Source of the DNA: Anastrepha obliqua
Lineage: Eukaryota; Arthropoda; Insecta; Diptera; Tephritidae
Direction of reading: 5' to 3'
NCBI RefSeq assembly: GCF_027943255.1
Contig: NC_072893.1
Location: forward strand, 6,324,001 to 6,388,000
Length of the DNA stretch: 64,000 nucleotides
This document shows, piece after piece, positions 21,113 through 31,528 of the stretch (the stretch's first letter is position 1; each line of letters opens with the position of its first letter). The position numbers and the translations under genes are program-made. The notes under the pieces are model-generated. The model had not been told where the DNA came from. It was given only the letters and a program-made list of their open reading frames with translations, and made no database searches.

Positions 21113-21904
21113 TTACTAATAATTACAAAACTGAACAGTGTTGCAAAACACAAGAAAGTTTGTCTTATTTGGGTGCTTGGGTAATGCGGTATTGCAGGGA
21201 ACGAGTCGGCTGATAAAGTGGCTAATGAAGGCCACTGGGCCCTGAACCTTTCCTATGTGTCAATTCTGCATCGGTTCAACTATGGATTGAGGTTTTCACG
21301 AGGTCTATCCATAAAAGACGTTGGTCTGAGTTGAGCTGGTCTGCAGAGTAGCAACCAAGTGCTTTTTGAAAGAACCAAACAGAAAATTCACGACCTTACA
21401 CCTAAAACTTAGAAGGAGAGTGCTGGTGGGTGTATTCACGGGGCACAACGCCTGTGGTCAGCATATGGCTACCATGGGAATCATTGAGACCCAATATGCC
21501 TAACCTGTCGTGAGAATGAGGACATTGCAGAATATTTTCTGTGTAGCTGTCCGGAATTTTCTAGAATCAGACTTAGGCTGTTGGGGTGCAATGTACTGAG
21601 TATGGATAAAATTTATACTCTTCCTTGTTGTTGTTCTAGCAGCATAAACATTCCCCATAGTTACATACGGAGAATGCTGCTGGAGCGACAGTCCATAAAT
21701 CCGGGTCGTTTCGGTAACGTAGAACCGACTGTCGTGGAAACGCATACTCTTCCTTCTTCGTATCACTTAAGATTCATTAACAAATCCAAAAGATTTGCGA
21801 AAGAGTGACCGCAAACCAAATTTTCCGTCTTACCATCCAAACTGTATCTAACCTGTCGCTCTATTCCTTCCACTGTAAACTATCCAGATGTAGTACAATG
21901 GTCT
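21113..21904 (+). mobile_element. LINE 3' end with TCTAA tail, interrupted
   Basis: Reads the end of RNase H (GNESADKVANEGHWALNLSY, 21200), the C-terminal domain (RVLVGVFTGHNACGQHMATMGI), a cysteine cluster ending FLCSCPEFSRIRLRLLGCNV, then LSMDKIYTL. A 117-bp retroposon interrupts at 21627-21743; the frame then resumes as PSSYHLRFINKSKRFAKE-stop (21806). The 3' trailer ends in TCTAATCTAAT near 21902. The piece at 45511-46500 belongs to the same family. It separates the middle and C-terminal parts of the mariner. Confidence 0.82.
21627..21743 (-). repeat. 117-bp retroposon with (AAC)n tail and 12-bp target duplication
   Basis: Identical ATACTCTTCCTT at 21615-21626 and 21744-21755 flanks the insert. 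In minus-strand sense it ends in an AAC repeat, as expected for a LINE or SINE 3' tail. Removal of insert plus one duplicate restores the LINE frame across the site (MDKIYTLPSSYHLRFI). There is no coding content; it is probably a severely 5'-truncated LINE or a SINE tail. Confidence 0.88.
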
Positions 21905-22287
21905 AATCTAATGTAGCGTTTACGTGAAGCAATTCGCCAAAAAATAGGAATTTGGGGGAAACAACTCATGGATTTTGCAGCATGATAACGCACCGTCGCA
22001 CAGACCGATCATTATCTGTGAATTTTTCGCCAAGAACGAAACGAATACCATACAACAGCCATCGAATTCATCTGATATGGCTCCATGCGATTTTTTTCTG
22101 TTTGATTGAGGAGGACTCTAATGGCTATAGCGAAAATAGAGTACCAGAAATGTTTCAAAAGCTGGATTAAAAGCTGGCATAGGTGCGTTGCAGTTGAAGG
22201 GGAGTATTTTGAAAGCGCTAATATTACTTTTGAGGAATGAACTTGTATTTTGAATTTTCTGAATATATTCCGGGGCCTTTTTCATCA

Positions 22288-22575
22288 AGATGATATATAT
22301 ATTATATTTATTTGGCGCTTACTCCCTCCTTCAATTTGTGTGCCTTAATGTTTTTCCACAAATGGAAGGACCTACAGTTTCAAGCCGGCATCGAACGGCA
22401 GATGATTTTTTATGAGGCGCTTGTTCATGGCAGAAATACACTCTTAGGTGTGCCATTGCCTGTCCAGAGGGGACCACTATTAGAAACAACTTTTTGTACC
22501 ATTTGTTGTTTGACGTGCAGTGATTTGAACCTGTGCACTTCCGAATGTTAGTCAAGTTCCAACCCATTCGGCTAC
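22288..22575 (-). repeat. tRNA-derived SINE with TA tail
   Basis: On the minus strand, starting at about 22575, the head contains an A box in GTAGCCGAATGGGTTGG and a B box GGTTCAAATCA, the internal RNA polymerase III promoter of tRNA-derived SINEs. A body of about 200 bp follows (GGCAATGGCACACCTAAGAG, TCTGCCGTTCGATGCCGG) and an AT-repeat tail at 22288-22300. It aligns along its whole length with the copy at 42785-43063. It sits at the 3' end of a mariner. Confidence 0.87.
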
Positions 22576-24439
22576 TGGCTTCACTTCAGTTGTCGACCCA
22601 CAAGCACAACTTTAATTTGGTAGATATTTTTATGATATATCTGTTTCCTACAATCCCAAACCATTGTTTCGTGATATCTCCAAAACTAATTTATAAAAAA
22701 AAATTATTTAGATTTTCAGACTAAGCGACTGATTTTAGGTGACATGGTTCTAAGATTTGTTTAGTATAATCAGTAGGAGGGGCACATATTTTCTTATTTA
22801 AAATGCACCAAACTTATTAATTTGCTGCCACACTTTTATTTATATTCACGCAAATAAATGCAATTGAAAAAATGTGAGTGGAGTGTCGGTATGAATAAGA
22901 AATGTATTCGCTTGACGGCATCTCCCCTTGTAATACAATGTCTAGCACTCATCCACCCACAGTTTCCTCCTCATATGCGCTGCATTGTATCCTCCCCGCC
23001 CCACTCTTGTCTACTTGCCTGCTGCCTTTCGCCGCTTTGGGCAAACTACGAGCTGGCTGGCAACTAAGAAAACACAATTTAATATTATAAATACAAATTG
23101 CCGTCGCCTGCGCGCTTGTCGTCGTCACTCCGATTGTCATTTGAAATAAGATTTTGCGTGCGCGCGAATTCCCAACCGCCCACAAAAAGATTTCACAAAG
23201 CAATAACCATCTCACTTTCCCACGTCGCCTTAGATGTTGCTGACCGTAAGCGTCTTGCTAATGCTCGCGCCTGTAATTGGTGAGATGCGGATGGCGATTG
23301 CGGGTTGACAATGACTAATCGCGCATTAAATTTGAGATTTCGTTGTAGATTAACTAATGCAATTGCGTCTTGTCGAAATACTCGTCGAAATTGTAACTTT
23401 TTGTTCTAGAAGCTGCGGCAATCTTTATTCATCATTTCTTGTTTGTTAAATTCTAAATGCGCTGACGTTGGTGCGAATGTAAAAACACCTACGAAAAGGG
23501 GTAAATTTTGCTGCTTTGCTGTTATTTCGGCAAAGAGTAAATTTCAAATTGGCTTCAATTCAACTTTTGTGATGCTATTATGAGTTATGGCTCTTTTATT
23601 TTGCTATTATTTTAAATTTCCTAAATATGCTTGGTGTCAATTTAAATGGACGAATCGACCCACTTTTGAGTCGTAAGCTTTTTGTGTGTGCAATCAGTAA
23701 ACGAATTTTCACGTCAGCGCGCTGGGAATTGAGCTCTGTGAGTTAATCAATAAACATTAAAAGATTTTATGGCGGGCTCTTATTGCATTTAAGTGTTGAC
23801 ACGTGGCATTGATGCACACACTCATGCACTCATGCATTCATACATACAAACAAACAGAAATGCGCATGTTCTCAGACGTATTGGCAAATGGGATTGCAAA
23901 TCAAAAACTGGTCAAATAAAACCCAGTAGGAAATTAAGAAGTTGATATTTAAAACTAGTGCACCTCAATTTTGTGTGGAATCGAGCTTTGTATGCCCAGG
24001 AAGGTGTTTATAATAAAGTAAAAGTATCATAGACCAAAAACAGCAAAAAAGAAAACAAAGTAAGATAAATTCACAGAAATTACCACCAGCTCTTCTTTTG
24101 CCAAAAAACTCTTTGCGATTCCTCAATATCTCATTTGATGAAAATATATTTTTACTTTCACTTAGCCTGGCATAGTAAATTTAAAACGTTTAGGTTGCTT
24201 TTCCAGCTCCAGCAAGCGAGTGTTATGATTTTTAGCAGTACCTACGTTGAACTAAAATTATTTAAAAAAAAATTTTATATTAAAAAGATAAAATCAGAGA
24301 ATAATGTGATTAGAAAAAATTTAAAAAAGCTTTAAAAAACATACTTGTTTGAATATTTTATTGTTTCGATGTTTTCAAACGAGACTTATATAAAGTCTCA
24401 GGGAATGCCTGACTTCTTTCTCGATTTCACCTGAATACT
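22576..24439. other. non-coding, no gene or element recognised
   Basis: Mixed-composition sequence; GC-richer around 23090-23320. A TE-poor block with no supported coding region. If this is intron it could carry regulatory sequence, but no specific site is supported. Confidence 0.45.
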
Positions 24440-24580
24440 TTGATATTAGACTCATCTGGATTCCTGGTCACAGCGACATGGCGGTAAACTGTGAGGCCGT
24501 TGAGCTGGCCAGACAAGGGACCTGTGAGGTGATTTCCCTTGCGAAAGGCGAGGATTGAGATCCCCTTGACCACCAGCGGT
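24440..24580 (+). mobile_element. LINE RNase H fragment
   Basis: Reads IRLIWIPGHSDMAVNCEAVELARQG and then EVISLAKGED-stop. WIPGHSDMxxN-ExxELARQG is the C-terminal block of LINE RNase H, including its His. Only about 45 codons remain; borders unknown. Confidence 0.65.
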
Positions 24581-24794
24581 CTGATAACTCTTTGCATGTT
24601 TTGTTTCATTTGTGGAATAGAAAATTGTATGCAAACCACCCTTTTTATTGAATGCGCTTTTTTTAGCCACGAAATTTTCGCTTTCTACTCTCTCTCTTAT
24701 CTACAACATTTTATCTGCATTTTACCATCTGCGCTTTGTTCCAGCTTGAATCAGTTACTTTGTGCACCTACGTAAGTCTACATACAGTGGCTCG

Positions 24795-25668
24795 GAATAC
24801 TGTTCACATGGTGCTAATAAGCAGCAAGAAGGCAGTAGAATCCACTCAGGTAAAAATTGGGACTGTAATAATCAATTCAAAGCCTGCCATTAAATTTCTA
24901 GGAGTTATGATTGATAGTCATCTAAATTTTAAAACGCGTCTATAATACGCTGTGAAGAAGTGTGCAGTCCAGCACGAATAATGTCAAACAACTCTTACCC
25001 GAGTCATAGCAAAATAATCCTCAATAGTAATGTTGGCAGCTCGGTCCTTTTTTATGCCGCACCGATCTGGGCTGATGCAATGAACATCAATAGCTACGCA
25101 AACAAACTAGTAGCCGTCTATCGGCTAAGCCGTTTGCGGAATAACGTCGGCTTCCGCACAATTTCTGATGACGCATCCTTCGTTGTTGCAGGGCTAATCC
25201 AAGTTGACATTCTGGCTAAAGAAGTGCAAAGATTATTTATAAGGCTATCAGAAATCGACAAAAGAGCAATTTGTAAAAAAGTCGCTGAAAAAGAAAAGCG
25301 TCCCTCCATCGCAAACTGGTATGACCGGTAGAACAGGTTATCCAATAGTAAATGGACGCATGAGCTAATAGCCACCCTTACAGAATGGTTAGAAAGGAAC
25401 CACGGGGAAAAACTATCACCTGCTTTCATGACCTTCACAGATTTGGCTATGACAGTTCACCAAACTGCCCAATATGCACGGAGAGGGAAGAAGATGTTGA
25501 ACACGCCTTGTTCACGCTGTGCTTCCGAAACCTCTAAAATTTTAAACGGAGAAAATATTATGGATTTTATACTGAAATCAGCTAATAACTGGAAGAGAAT
25601 CTGCGCGCATGTAACGCATATTCATAACCATCTAAGACAGGCCGAGTTTCGTAAGCGTCAACAATAAT
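24795..25668 (+). mobile_element. R1-like LINE: RT thumb and C-terminal domain
   Basis: First part VHMVLISSKKAVESTQVKIG ... AIKFLGVMIDSHLNFKTRL (24800-24945) is the end of an RT domain (LGVxID-xxLxF). After a frameshift, NSNVGSSVLFYAAPIWADAM, ANKLVAVYRLSRLRNNVGFR and FVVAGLIQVDILAKE (25020-25230) form the thumb region of R1-clade elements. Next come WTHELIATLTEWLERNHGEK (25350) and a damaged Cys-rich end (CPICTEREEDVEHALFTLC in mixed frames, about 25468-25525). The last frame stops at 25665. About 290 codons with at least three breaks; 5'-truncated. Confidence 0.8.
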
Positions 25669-25679
25669 TAGGAGCCTTT

Positions 25680-25775
25680 GAGCTAATCAGCCCCTTGAGG
25701 TAATCCCGCTTCGAGTCCGAACACTACTGAATGGTAGTCACGCACCAATCTATTCGGCTATAGCGGCTGCGGTCA
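25680..25775 (-). repeat. SINE head fragment
   Basis: The complement of 25729-25760 matches the A-box part of the SINEs at 22288 and 42785 (TAGCCGAATAGATTGGTGCG, TGACTACCATTC). A B-box-like GTTCGGACTCGAA follows at 25710-25722. The remaining SINE body is absent or diverged. Confidence 0.5.
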
Positions 25776-25879
25776 AATTCTCTTTTAAATAACACCACCA
25801 TGGAGCCTTAAAGTCTAAAGGAAGAATTTTGAATACCCTTAATGACCTTCCGGTATCTTTGCAAAATCGTATCGTTAAG

Positions 25880-26290
25880 TAATTATAACAAAAACGGCAA
25901 CACTTCACACCCAAGTATCCGACGATACACTACGCAGATTTGCACGGAGAAAGCCAGATATATAAGAATTAGATGGGCTACGCCCAACTCAGATGGGCTA
26001 CGCGTGAGCTTGCACTAGGCAAGTACATAAGACCACGCATGGTTCGGATGCATTCGAGGGATCTTCTGAGGTTGACACTATCCGCGGGACTAGGAATTCC
26101 TTCGATTCATTTTTGCGTCAGCTGCATGCAGGATGAGTTGGAATAATCTCAGCACCTTCTTCTTAGCTGCCTTGCTCTCGCGGGGCTAAGATTTAGGCAT
26201 CTTGGTTCTCACTTCTTTACTACGCCTGCTGATATAGCTGGTCTTGATATCAAAAACCTGATGAACTTCATCAGCAGCATAAAGCGGTGA
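25880..26290 (+). mobile_element. LINE C-terminal domain fragment
   Basis: Reads RMGYA-ELALGKYIRPRMVR, LTLSAGLGIPSIHFCVSC with a CxxC pair, and then RHLGSHFFTTPADIAGLDIK with NLMNFISSIKR-stop (26288). This is the usual end of an RNase H-bearing LINE after its zinc knuckle. There is a small tandem duplication of GATGGGCTACGC at 25973-26001. 5'-truncated, no clear target duplication. Confidence 0.65.
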
Positions 26291-27479
26291 ACACAACCAG
26301 AATGCAGTCACCGTTCGTAATCCACAATATACTGGATTTTCAATTCCAAAATGCATGCCACCGATTTCCCAACAGGCCATTCCCAAGAAAGCATTTAATA
26401 ACATTGTTAAAATTTCTTAAATTACTCTCGAAATTAAGCGATAAAAGTGTGCACACATACGTGCACACAAACACGCACACTTACGCTAATGCACTCAAAT
26501 ATTGGCATGAAATGACTACAACTACAAAAGCCAGTGCCAAAGCACTCGCGATTGAACAGCGACTTCACAGGAAGTTCCAGCTCTGTTGGCTGCGCTGGGT
26601 GTGACGAGTGTGACGGGTGGGTGAGCCGGCATAGTGTTCATTGAGTTCAAAATTGATTGTGTGTTCGCTTGACGAGCGACACAAAAAAAGGGAATGTGAT
26701 GTATTGCACAGCAGACAATACTTTGCGCCAACACACAAGCCTACATATTCGTATGCGTGTACGAAGGTACGAATATACAAATGCAAAGGGTACTAAATGT
26801 GTGTGCCCAAGAAACATTTAGATTTGAGGTCGACTTTTGGTTTATTTGGGAACTAAGTTATTTCTCAAATCTATCGTACTAATTTTCAGCATCGCACATC
26901 ATTAATATACAGATCTATTAAATTCACTTTTTTAATGAGATTCATTTCCGATGTATTTTTGTGCGTTCAAGGTTATTTTTTTCAAACTCCATTTATTATA
27001 TACAATCTGGCATACAAAAAGAATTTAGTATTATTTATAGTTACAATTAATTCAACATAATGCTGTGGTCCAAAAATACCCACCGGGCCAACCTAGAAAC
27101 TCCAACTTGTAGCCAAGTTAATGCTTGAACGTTACACTAACATAACTCAAACCAAAAAAAAAAAAACGATTTTGAATAAAACAGGATTAACCTTAAGGTT
27201 TAGGATTACGATCAAACTTTAAATTATTAAATTATATTCAGCTAAGCTCATAAAAATTCGATGTCAGACATTGAAAAATAAAAATGACGCCTACAAAATT
27301 GCGGTCGCAAAGTCACAAAGTTAATCTAAGGTCATCAAATTAAATACTCTCTGATGGCAAATTTTTCATTAGCTTTAAAAAATTCAAAATGGCGGATCTA
27401 AAATGTAGAAAAAAATTTGGGTAAGTCCTGAAAATCACTAGGCTGATTACAGAGCCAAGGAATTTTTTTTGAATTTAAA
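26291..27479. other. non-coding, nothing recognised
   Basis: No supported gene. GTGT/CACA-rich patches at 26450-26480 and AT-rich sequence from 26800 on. Confidence 0.45.
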
Positions 27480-27810
27480 ATGACAGATCCATTTAGATGC
27501 TGCATAGGATGGGTTTTATCCCAACACCGGATAGTTCCGTTAGATAGTTAAAAGAGTGTTTTCCTAATAACCTTGCTCTGCTCCTTGCTAAGGCTGGACA
27601 ATTACAGAGGCAATGTTCTACTGTGACTTTCTCCTCCTGATCTCTACAACTTCTGCAGTAGCCATGAGAAAATACTCCTAGCCTAGAAGAGTGCATACCT
27701 AACAGCCAATGACCGGTAACACAAGCCATGACCTTTGAGATGTTTTCCTTAAGAGGTTGAGCAATTCTCCTGACCTTTTCTTATCTATTTGCGGCCAAAT
27801 GAGCCTGGTT
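27480..27810 (-). mobile_element. LINE C-terminal domain fragment
   Basis: The minus frame (27729-27493) reads ACVTGHWLLGMHSSRLGVFS, a zinc-knuckle-like CRSCRDQEEKVTVEHCLCNC and then ALARSRARLLGKHSFNYL. This is the same domain as in the pieces at 16802 and 31529, but a different family. Upstream on the minus strand (to 27810) a decayed continuation is visible. 5'-truncated. Confidence 0.75.
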
Positions 27811-28059
27811 ATGAAAGAAGTATTTTCTTCTCTCCATGACCTATTGCAAAGTAGGGGAAAGTGAGAGAGCAAAATGACATTTCATTTTCAGTGGAAAAAG
27901 AGCTGATCGTTGAGCAAACAGAAACACGAATTAAAGTTTGCGAATTGAGTCAAAAGTCTAAATTTAAATAAAAATGGTGATAAAGGTGCAGAATGTCAAC
28001 AAATATATTTTAGATAAAATTCATAAAGTTTATTTGAAAATCACGAAGCGTCTGCAAAC

Positions 28060-28375
28060 GTTGTTGGTTCCGGACATGCTAACCAGATGGGCGTTGCATC
28101 AGAAATCAAAAAAAGGAAATGGCAATAGACTGGGCACACGCTAAGGAAAATGACGACAATGTCGCTAAAAAAGCGTTGCACTGGAATCCATTTTAGCAAA
28201 CTGGTAGAGGAATTGGCAGACCACGTACCACCAGACGGCGTTCAACAGAAGCTGAAAAGTCTCTTTGATTATCGTTGAACGAACTAAGACCTCTAGCACA
28301 AAACCGTATTTGTTGGCGAAGAGGAGTGATTGACGCACTATGCTCCAAATAGGAGTTAAGGGATCACATATATAT
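28060..28375 (+). mobile_element. RTE-like LINE 3' end with AT-repeat tail
   Basis: With stops at several codons the reading gives KRKWQ-TGHTLRKMTTMSLK, TGRGIGRPRTTRRRSTEAEK and LSLNELRPLAQNRICWRRGV-IDALCSK-stop, the characteristic C terminus of RTE-clade elements (compare RRKWKWIGLTLRK at 17820). A perfect AT repeat follows (28370-28380). Only the last 90 codons remain. Confidence 0.72.
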
Positions 28376-28380
28376 ATATA

Positions 28381-28889
28381 ATATTATGTAAAGTCACATG
28401 TTAAATAGAAATTGGTCAAAGATGTAGAGATATGCCCTTCTGTGCCACAGCCTCCAGTCACCGTTGCTGCAGTTTCCGAAATACAAATCGAAAGCATTGA
28501 CGGCGCTTTATTTGCTTATGCTTCCTTTCTAGGTTGCAAAGCTTCGCATGTGCCCCCTTTCACACAGCTCGTTGCATATTGTGCGCCATATTTGATTTTT
28601 GTTCTTTAAAGTGAAGCATTTCCAGACTCACAGTTACCACCTATTGGGAAAATGTCCTGATCACACAGGCAAAACCTCCTGCGAAGCTTCATCGCTCTCG
28701 ATGGCTGTGAGTTCATAAAGAACTACCGTTTCGCATAAACTATCATCAACAGCCATTTGTTGAATGACTTGCTGTTGAGTCCGCAAATATATTTTATGCT
28801 TATAATGCCACTACACCGCACTGGGGCTATCTGTTGCACAGGAACTTTTCCGACTACTTCAGGCCCGGTATTAGATGCTCTGGTTGGTA
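28381..28889. other. non-coding, nothing recognised
   Basis: No supported gene or element. Confidence 0.4.
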
Positions 28890-29470
28890 TTCCAACCACT
28901 TGATATTTTCATACAAGGAGAGGCCTTACAGGCCAATTGAGGGCTGAAACATAATGGGAATCGGTACAGTCCCTGTCCGGTATTGGACAACAGAGAAGGC
29001 ATGGAGAAGAGACACAGTGTGGTGCTGCCAGAGGCTCAATTGTGGTCAAACTCTGAAAAAGAGCCCGGCAAATACTGTTTTCGCATTTTCACGGATGGCT
29101 CCCGGACCGAGCACGGTTGCGGCTGTGATGTCTACGTGAGATCTAGCGGAACAAAACTGCACTTTGCTCTTGGAATGCACGCATCTCTGTTTCAAGCGGA
29201 GGTGTATGCTGTTCAAGAAGCAATGAACTTTGCTGTGGGAAACAGGTGGAGAGGCAGATCTGTATGTGTCTGCAGCGACCGCAAAGCTGCGCTCATCGCC
29301 TTAGACAGCTCTTCAACCACTTCAAGGGTAGTTGAGTCCTGTAAGTCCTGGCTGGAGTATGTCTGTAGACATAATATTCTGATGGTAACATGGGTCCTGG
29401 AAGACATGGGTATCGCGGGTAACGAGACCTTTGCAAATGGGTTACTTCAACCCACAAGCGAGCTTGACAG
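28890..29470 (+). mobile_element. LINE RNase H domain, nearly intact
   Basis: An open frame from 28983 carries a complete RNase H core: Asp in RIFTDGSRTEHG (residue about 36), Glu in LFQAEVYAVQEAMNF (about 77), Asp in VCSDRKAALIALDSS (about 101) and the decayed WVLEDMGIAGNE block (normally WVPGHxGxxGNE; the catalytic His is lost). RNase H removes RNA template during target-primed reverse transcription. Upstream (28900-28990) a frame-shifted linker is visible (AETIMGIGTVPVRYWT). The frame runs straight into an unrelated LINE end at about 29470. Confidence 0.82.
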
Positions 29471-29663
29471 GCTAAGAGGGGGAGCCGACGCAGAGGAAGA
29501 CCATTGCTCCGGTGGAAAGACCAGGTGAAGGGAACCCTACGCTCGCTAGGTGTACAGGATTGGAGAAGGCGCGCGCGGAGCAGAGGCGCCTGGAAAGAGC
29601 TAGTGAGGTCGGCCGTAACTCGGTAACGGATTGTTATGGCCACCTAAGTAAGTAAGTAAGTAT
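29471..29663 (+). mobile_element. LINE 3' end with (TAAG)n tail, family Y
   Basis: A different frame reads GGADAEEDHCSGGKT/RPLLRWKDQVKGTLRSLGVQ-DWRRRARSRGAWKELVRSAV-TR-stop, the last codons of an RT protein of the GRPPxRWKDQVxxDL type. GATTGTTATGGCCACC and a TAAG repeat (29645-29663) follow. The same tail in inverse orientation begins the piece at 40247. It is joined to the preceding RNase H domain without spacer. Confidence 0.8.
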
Positions 29664-31184
29664 TTTTCTATTTGAGAGCGAATTCACAGGACGAATTTAA
29701 GTTATGGCAAGTTATTGGATAATTTTTACATGAGCAATCCCCATATCATTCAAAATCAAAACGGAAAAAGGAATCTAGTTTTGTTTGGCAAAATTTTAGT
29801 TTTTCTAAGCTTGAGAAAAAAATTTGTTTCCAACTCGATTTCAAATGTGACTCTCCATCTTGGGTTCAACAAAATAACTCGAAGTGCCGCAAATAATTAT
29901 TTTTTTATTTTGCTCCGAAAAGAAAGATATTTTGATGCAAAAAAATTATTTAAAAATTGATTCAATAATCGTATAATAATAAATTTACCAAATTCATTTA
30001 TCCAGGTTCTAAAAAATTATATTCTGCATTTCATTGAGTTATCTGAGCTTCCTACTCGATGTCGGTGGAGTCACAGAGATATTTTCGGCCTCTCATTTTA
30101 TTTAAATACCCCGTTGCAAAATCATAAAAGCACCGCAAGTTCTGTCTACTTGTTTATTTTTGACTACTTGTTTATTTAGACATAAACTGGACAATTACAA
30201 ATTCTCAAGGGTTGAAGAACATTTCACTTTTACTGCTTATTGGGAGATAAGATGTTTCCTCCACAATCAGCCGGTTGACAAGCGCACTCATACATATACA
30301 CATTAAATCACTGAAAAGTCGTACGTGGCGCATACGCGACATTGCTTCGTACGCTGCGCCATTGCAAAGGGAATACTTGTACTCGGAGGCACGGGGGAAT
30401 CGAAAATAAATCTTATATTTTTATGCTTTCAGCCATTCAATCCTTATATCGCACAGCTATGCGTTAACCAACACATGCCTGATGAGCGGTTGATAACTCG
30501 ACGACACACAACTGCAAAGTCGTAAATCATATTGCGCTGTTACGAGACACGAACGTGCCGATCGAATTTCAAGTGTTAGATATACCGGCGGAAGAGGCGA
30601 GGGGAAACGCTACAAGCGGGCGTTGACTTGCTGAGTTGTAGGTAATTTCTTCGCGCGCGCCTTGTACTTGTGCGTGCAGCGGAGGTCATTCAACGCCGTG
30701 AAGGGGCTTAGTGTAGTCATAAAAACCACAGCAGGCAACTCGGTGTGCCGGCATCCAGCAGCCAAGCAGGAAGCAATCGCTCATAAGTTTATACATTTCT
30801 GACCATTTTGGTTAAGTTTAATAAGCTGTGGGAAATACTTATTTTGCTGCCAATGTCTTTTGGACTTTTCATTTCTACTTCTTCCGCTCTTATTCTTCTT
30901 GACGTCTTGGGCTGCCCACTTATTGAAGTAATTTGCAGAATAAATAAACGCCTGTTGAGAACGAAGTGATAAATGATATTAAACTGCATTGGCGGTTATT
31001 AAGTGCGTGTGAATGTTTGCTTGGTGAGGAAATGATTTTTGAGTTTCATTTAAATCGGCGGAAGGTAGAAGCATTTTTCATCAGAAAACAGACCAAGGGG
31101 AACTTTTTGGTTTGAAATTTTTTTTTAGCTGCATCATTACTTTTCTGTGAAGAGGAAACCACTAAAAATCAGACAGTTGGCGTA
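29664..31184. other. non-coding, no gene seen
   Basis: AT-rich to 30300, then a GC-richer block at 30480-30780 with no coding or RNA signature I can support. Confidence 0.45.
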
Positions 31185-31335
31185 GGAAAGATCAGGTGGA
31201 GAAAGACTTAACTTCACTTGTTGAGAATCCAACTGGCATCGGTCGGTGCAAAAAAAACAGAAACGACTGGTGCGCTTTGTTAAACTCAGCCATAATCGCT
31301 TAGAGAGTTACTGCGTAAGCTAAGAAGAAGAAGAA
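31185..31335 (+). mobile_element. family X LINE 3' end, (AAG)n tail
   Basis: Reads RKDQVEKDLTSLVENPTGIG then NRNDWCALLNSAIIA-stop with small indels, then GCGTAAGC and an AAG repeat at 31321-31335. It corresponds to the last 45 codons of the copy at 7528-8006 (WKDQVEKDLASLGVSNWRRL). An adjacent scrap at 31395-31460 (KKLIAVYRVNALRTTT) recalls the RT thumb of R1-like elements and is a separate fragment. Confidence 0.78.
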
Positions 31336-31528
31336 TGAAACCAAAAATCATGCAATCTAAACACATAAAACGATACCACTTTCCGTTGCTAGTAAATGGC
31401 TCGAAACGCACTGCAAAAAAACTAATAGCCGTTTATCGAGTAAACGCTTTGCGGACTACAACGATATTGACACCACAAATCTTTTCCAGAAAATCAGACA
31501 GTTAATAAGGACATTTATTTGGGCGTGA

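Larger units (their letters stand above)
19740..22287 (+). mobile_element. one mariner split in three by LINE insertions
   Basis: Three pieces form one DD34D transposase in order: N-terminal part 19790-19975 (SVCKWHERFRRDRESLEYDG ... NDLKEKLINNRKVTIRELGD), middle part 20780-21110 (LAPKFSPKDINFMQKKE, SEPTFIKRIITGD, EYLPEDQTA) and C-terminal part 21921-22240 (RLREAIRQK, HDNAPSHRPIIICEFFAKNE, MAPCDFFLFD, HRCVAVEGEYFESANI). Thirty-four residues separate the last two Asp by my count. An R1-like LINE (19979-20770) and another LINE (21113-21904) sit in the two gaps. The 3' end near 22270-22287 (TTTTTCATCAAGATG) matches the end of the copy at 32455-32875. Dead by frameshifts and stops. Confidence 0.82.
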
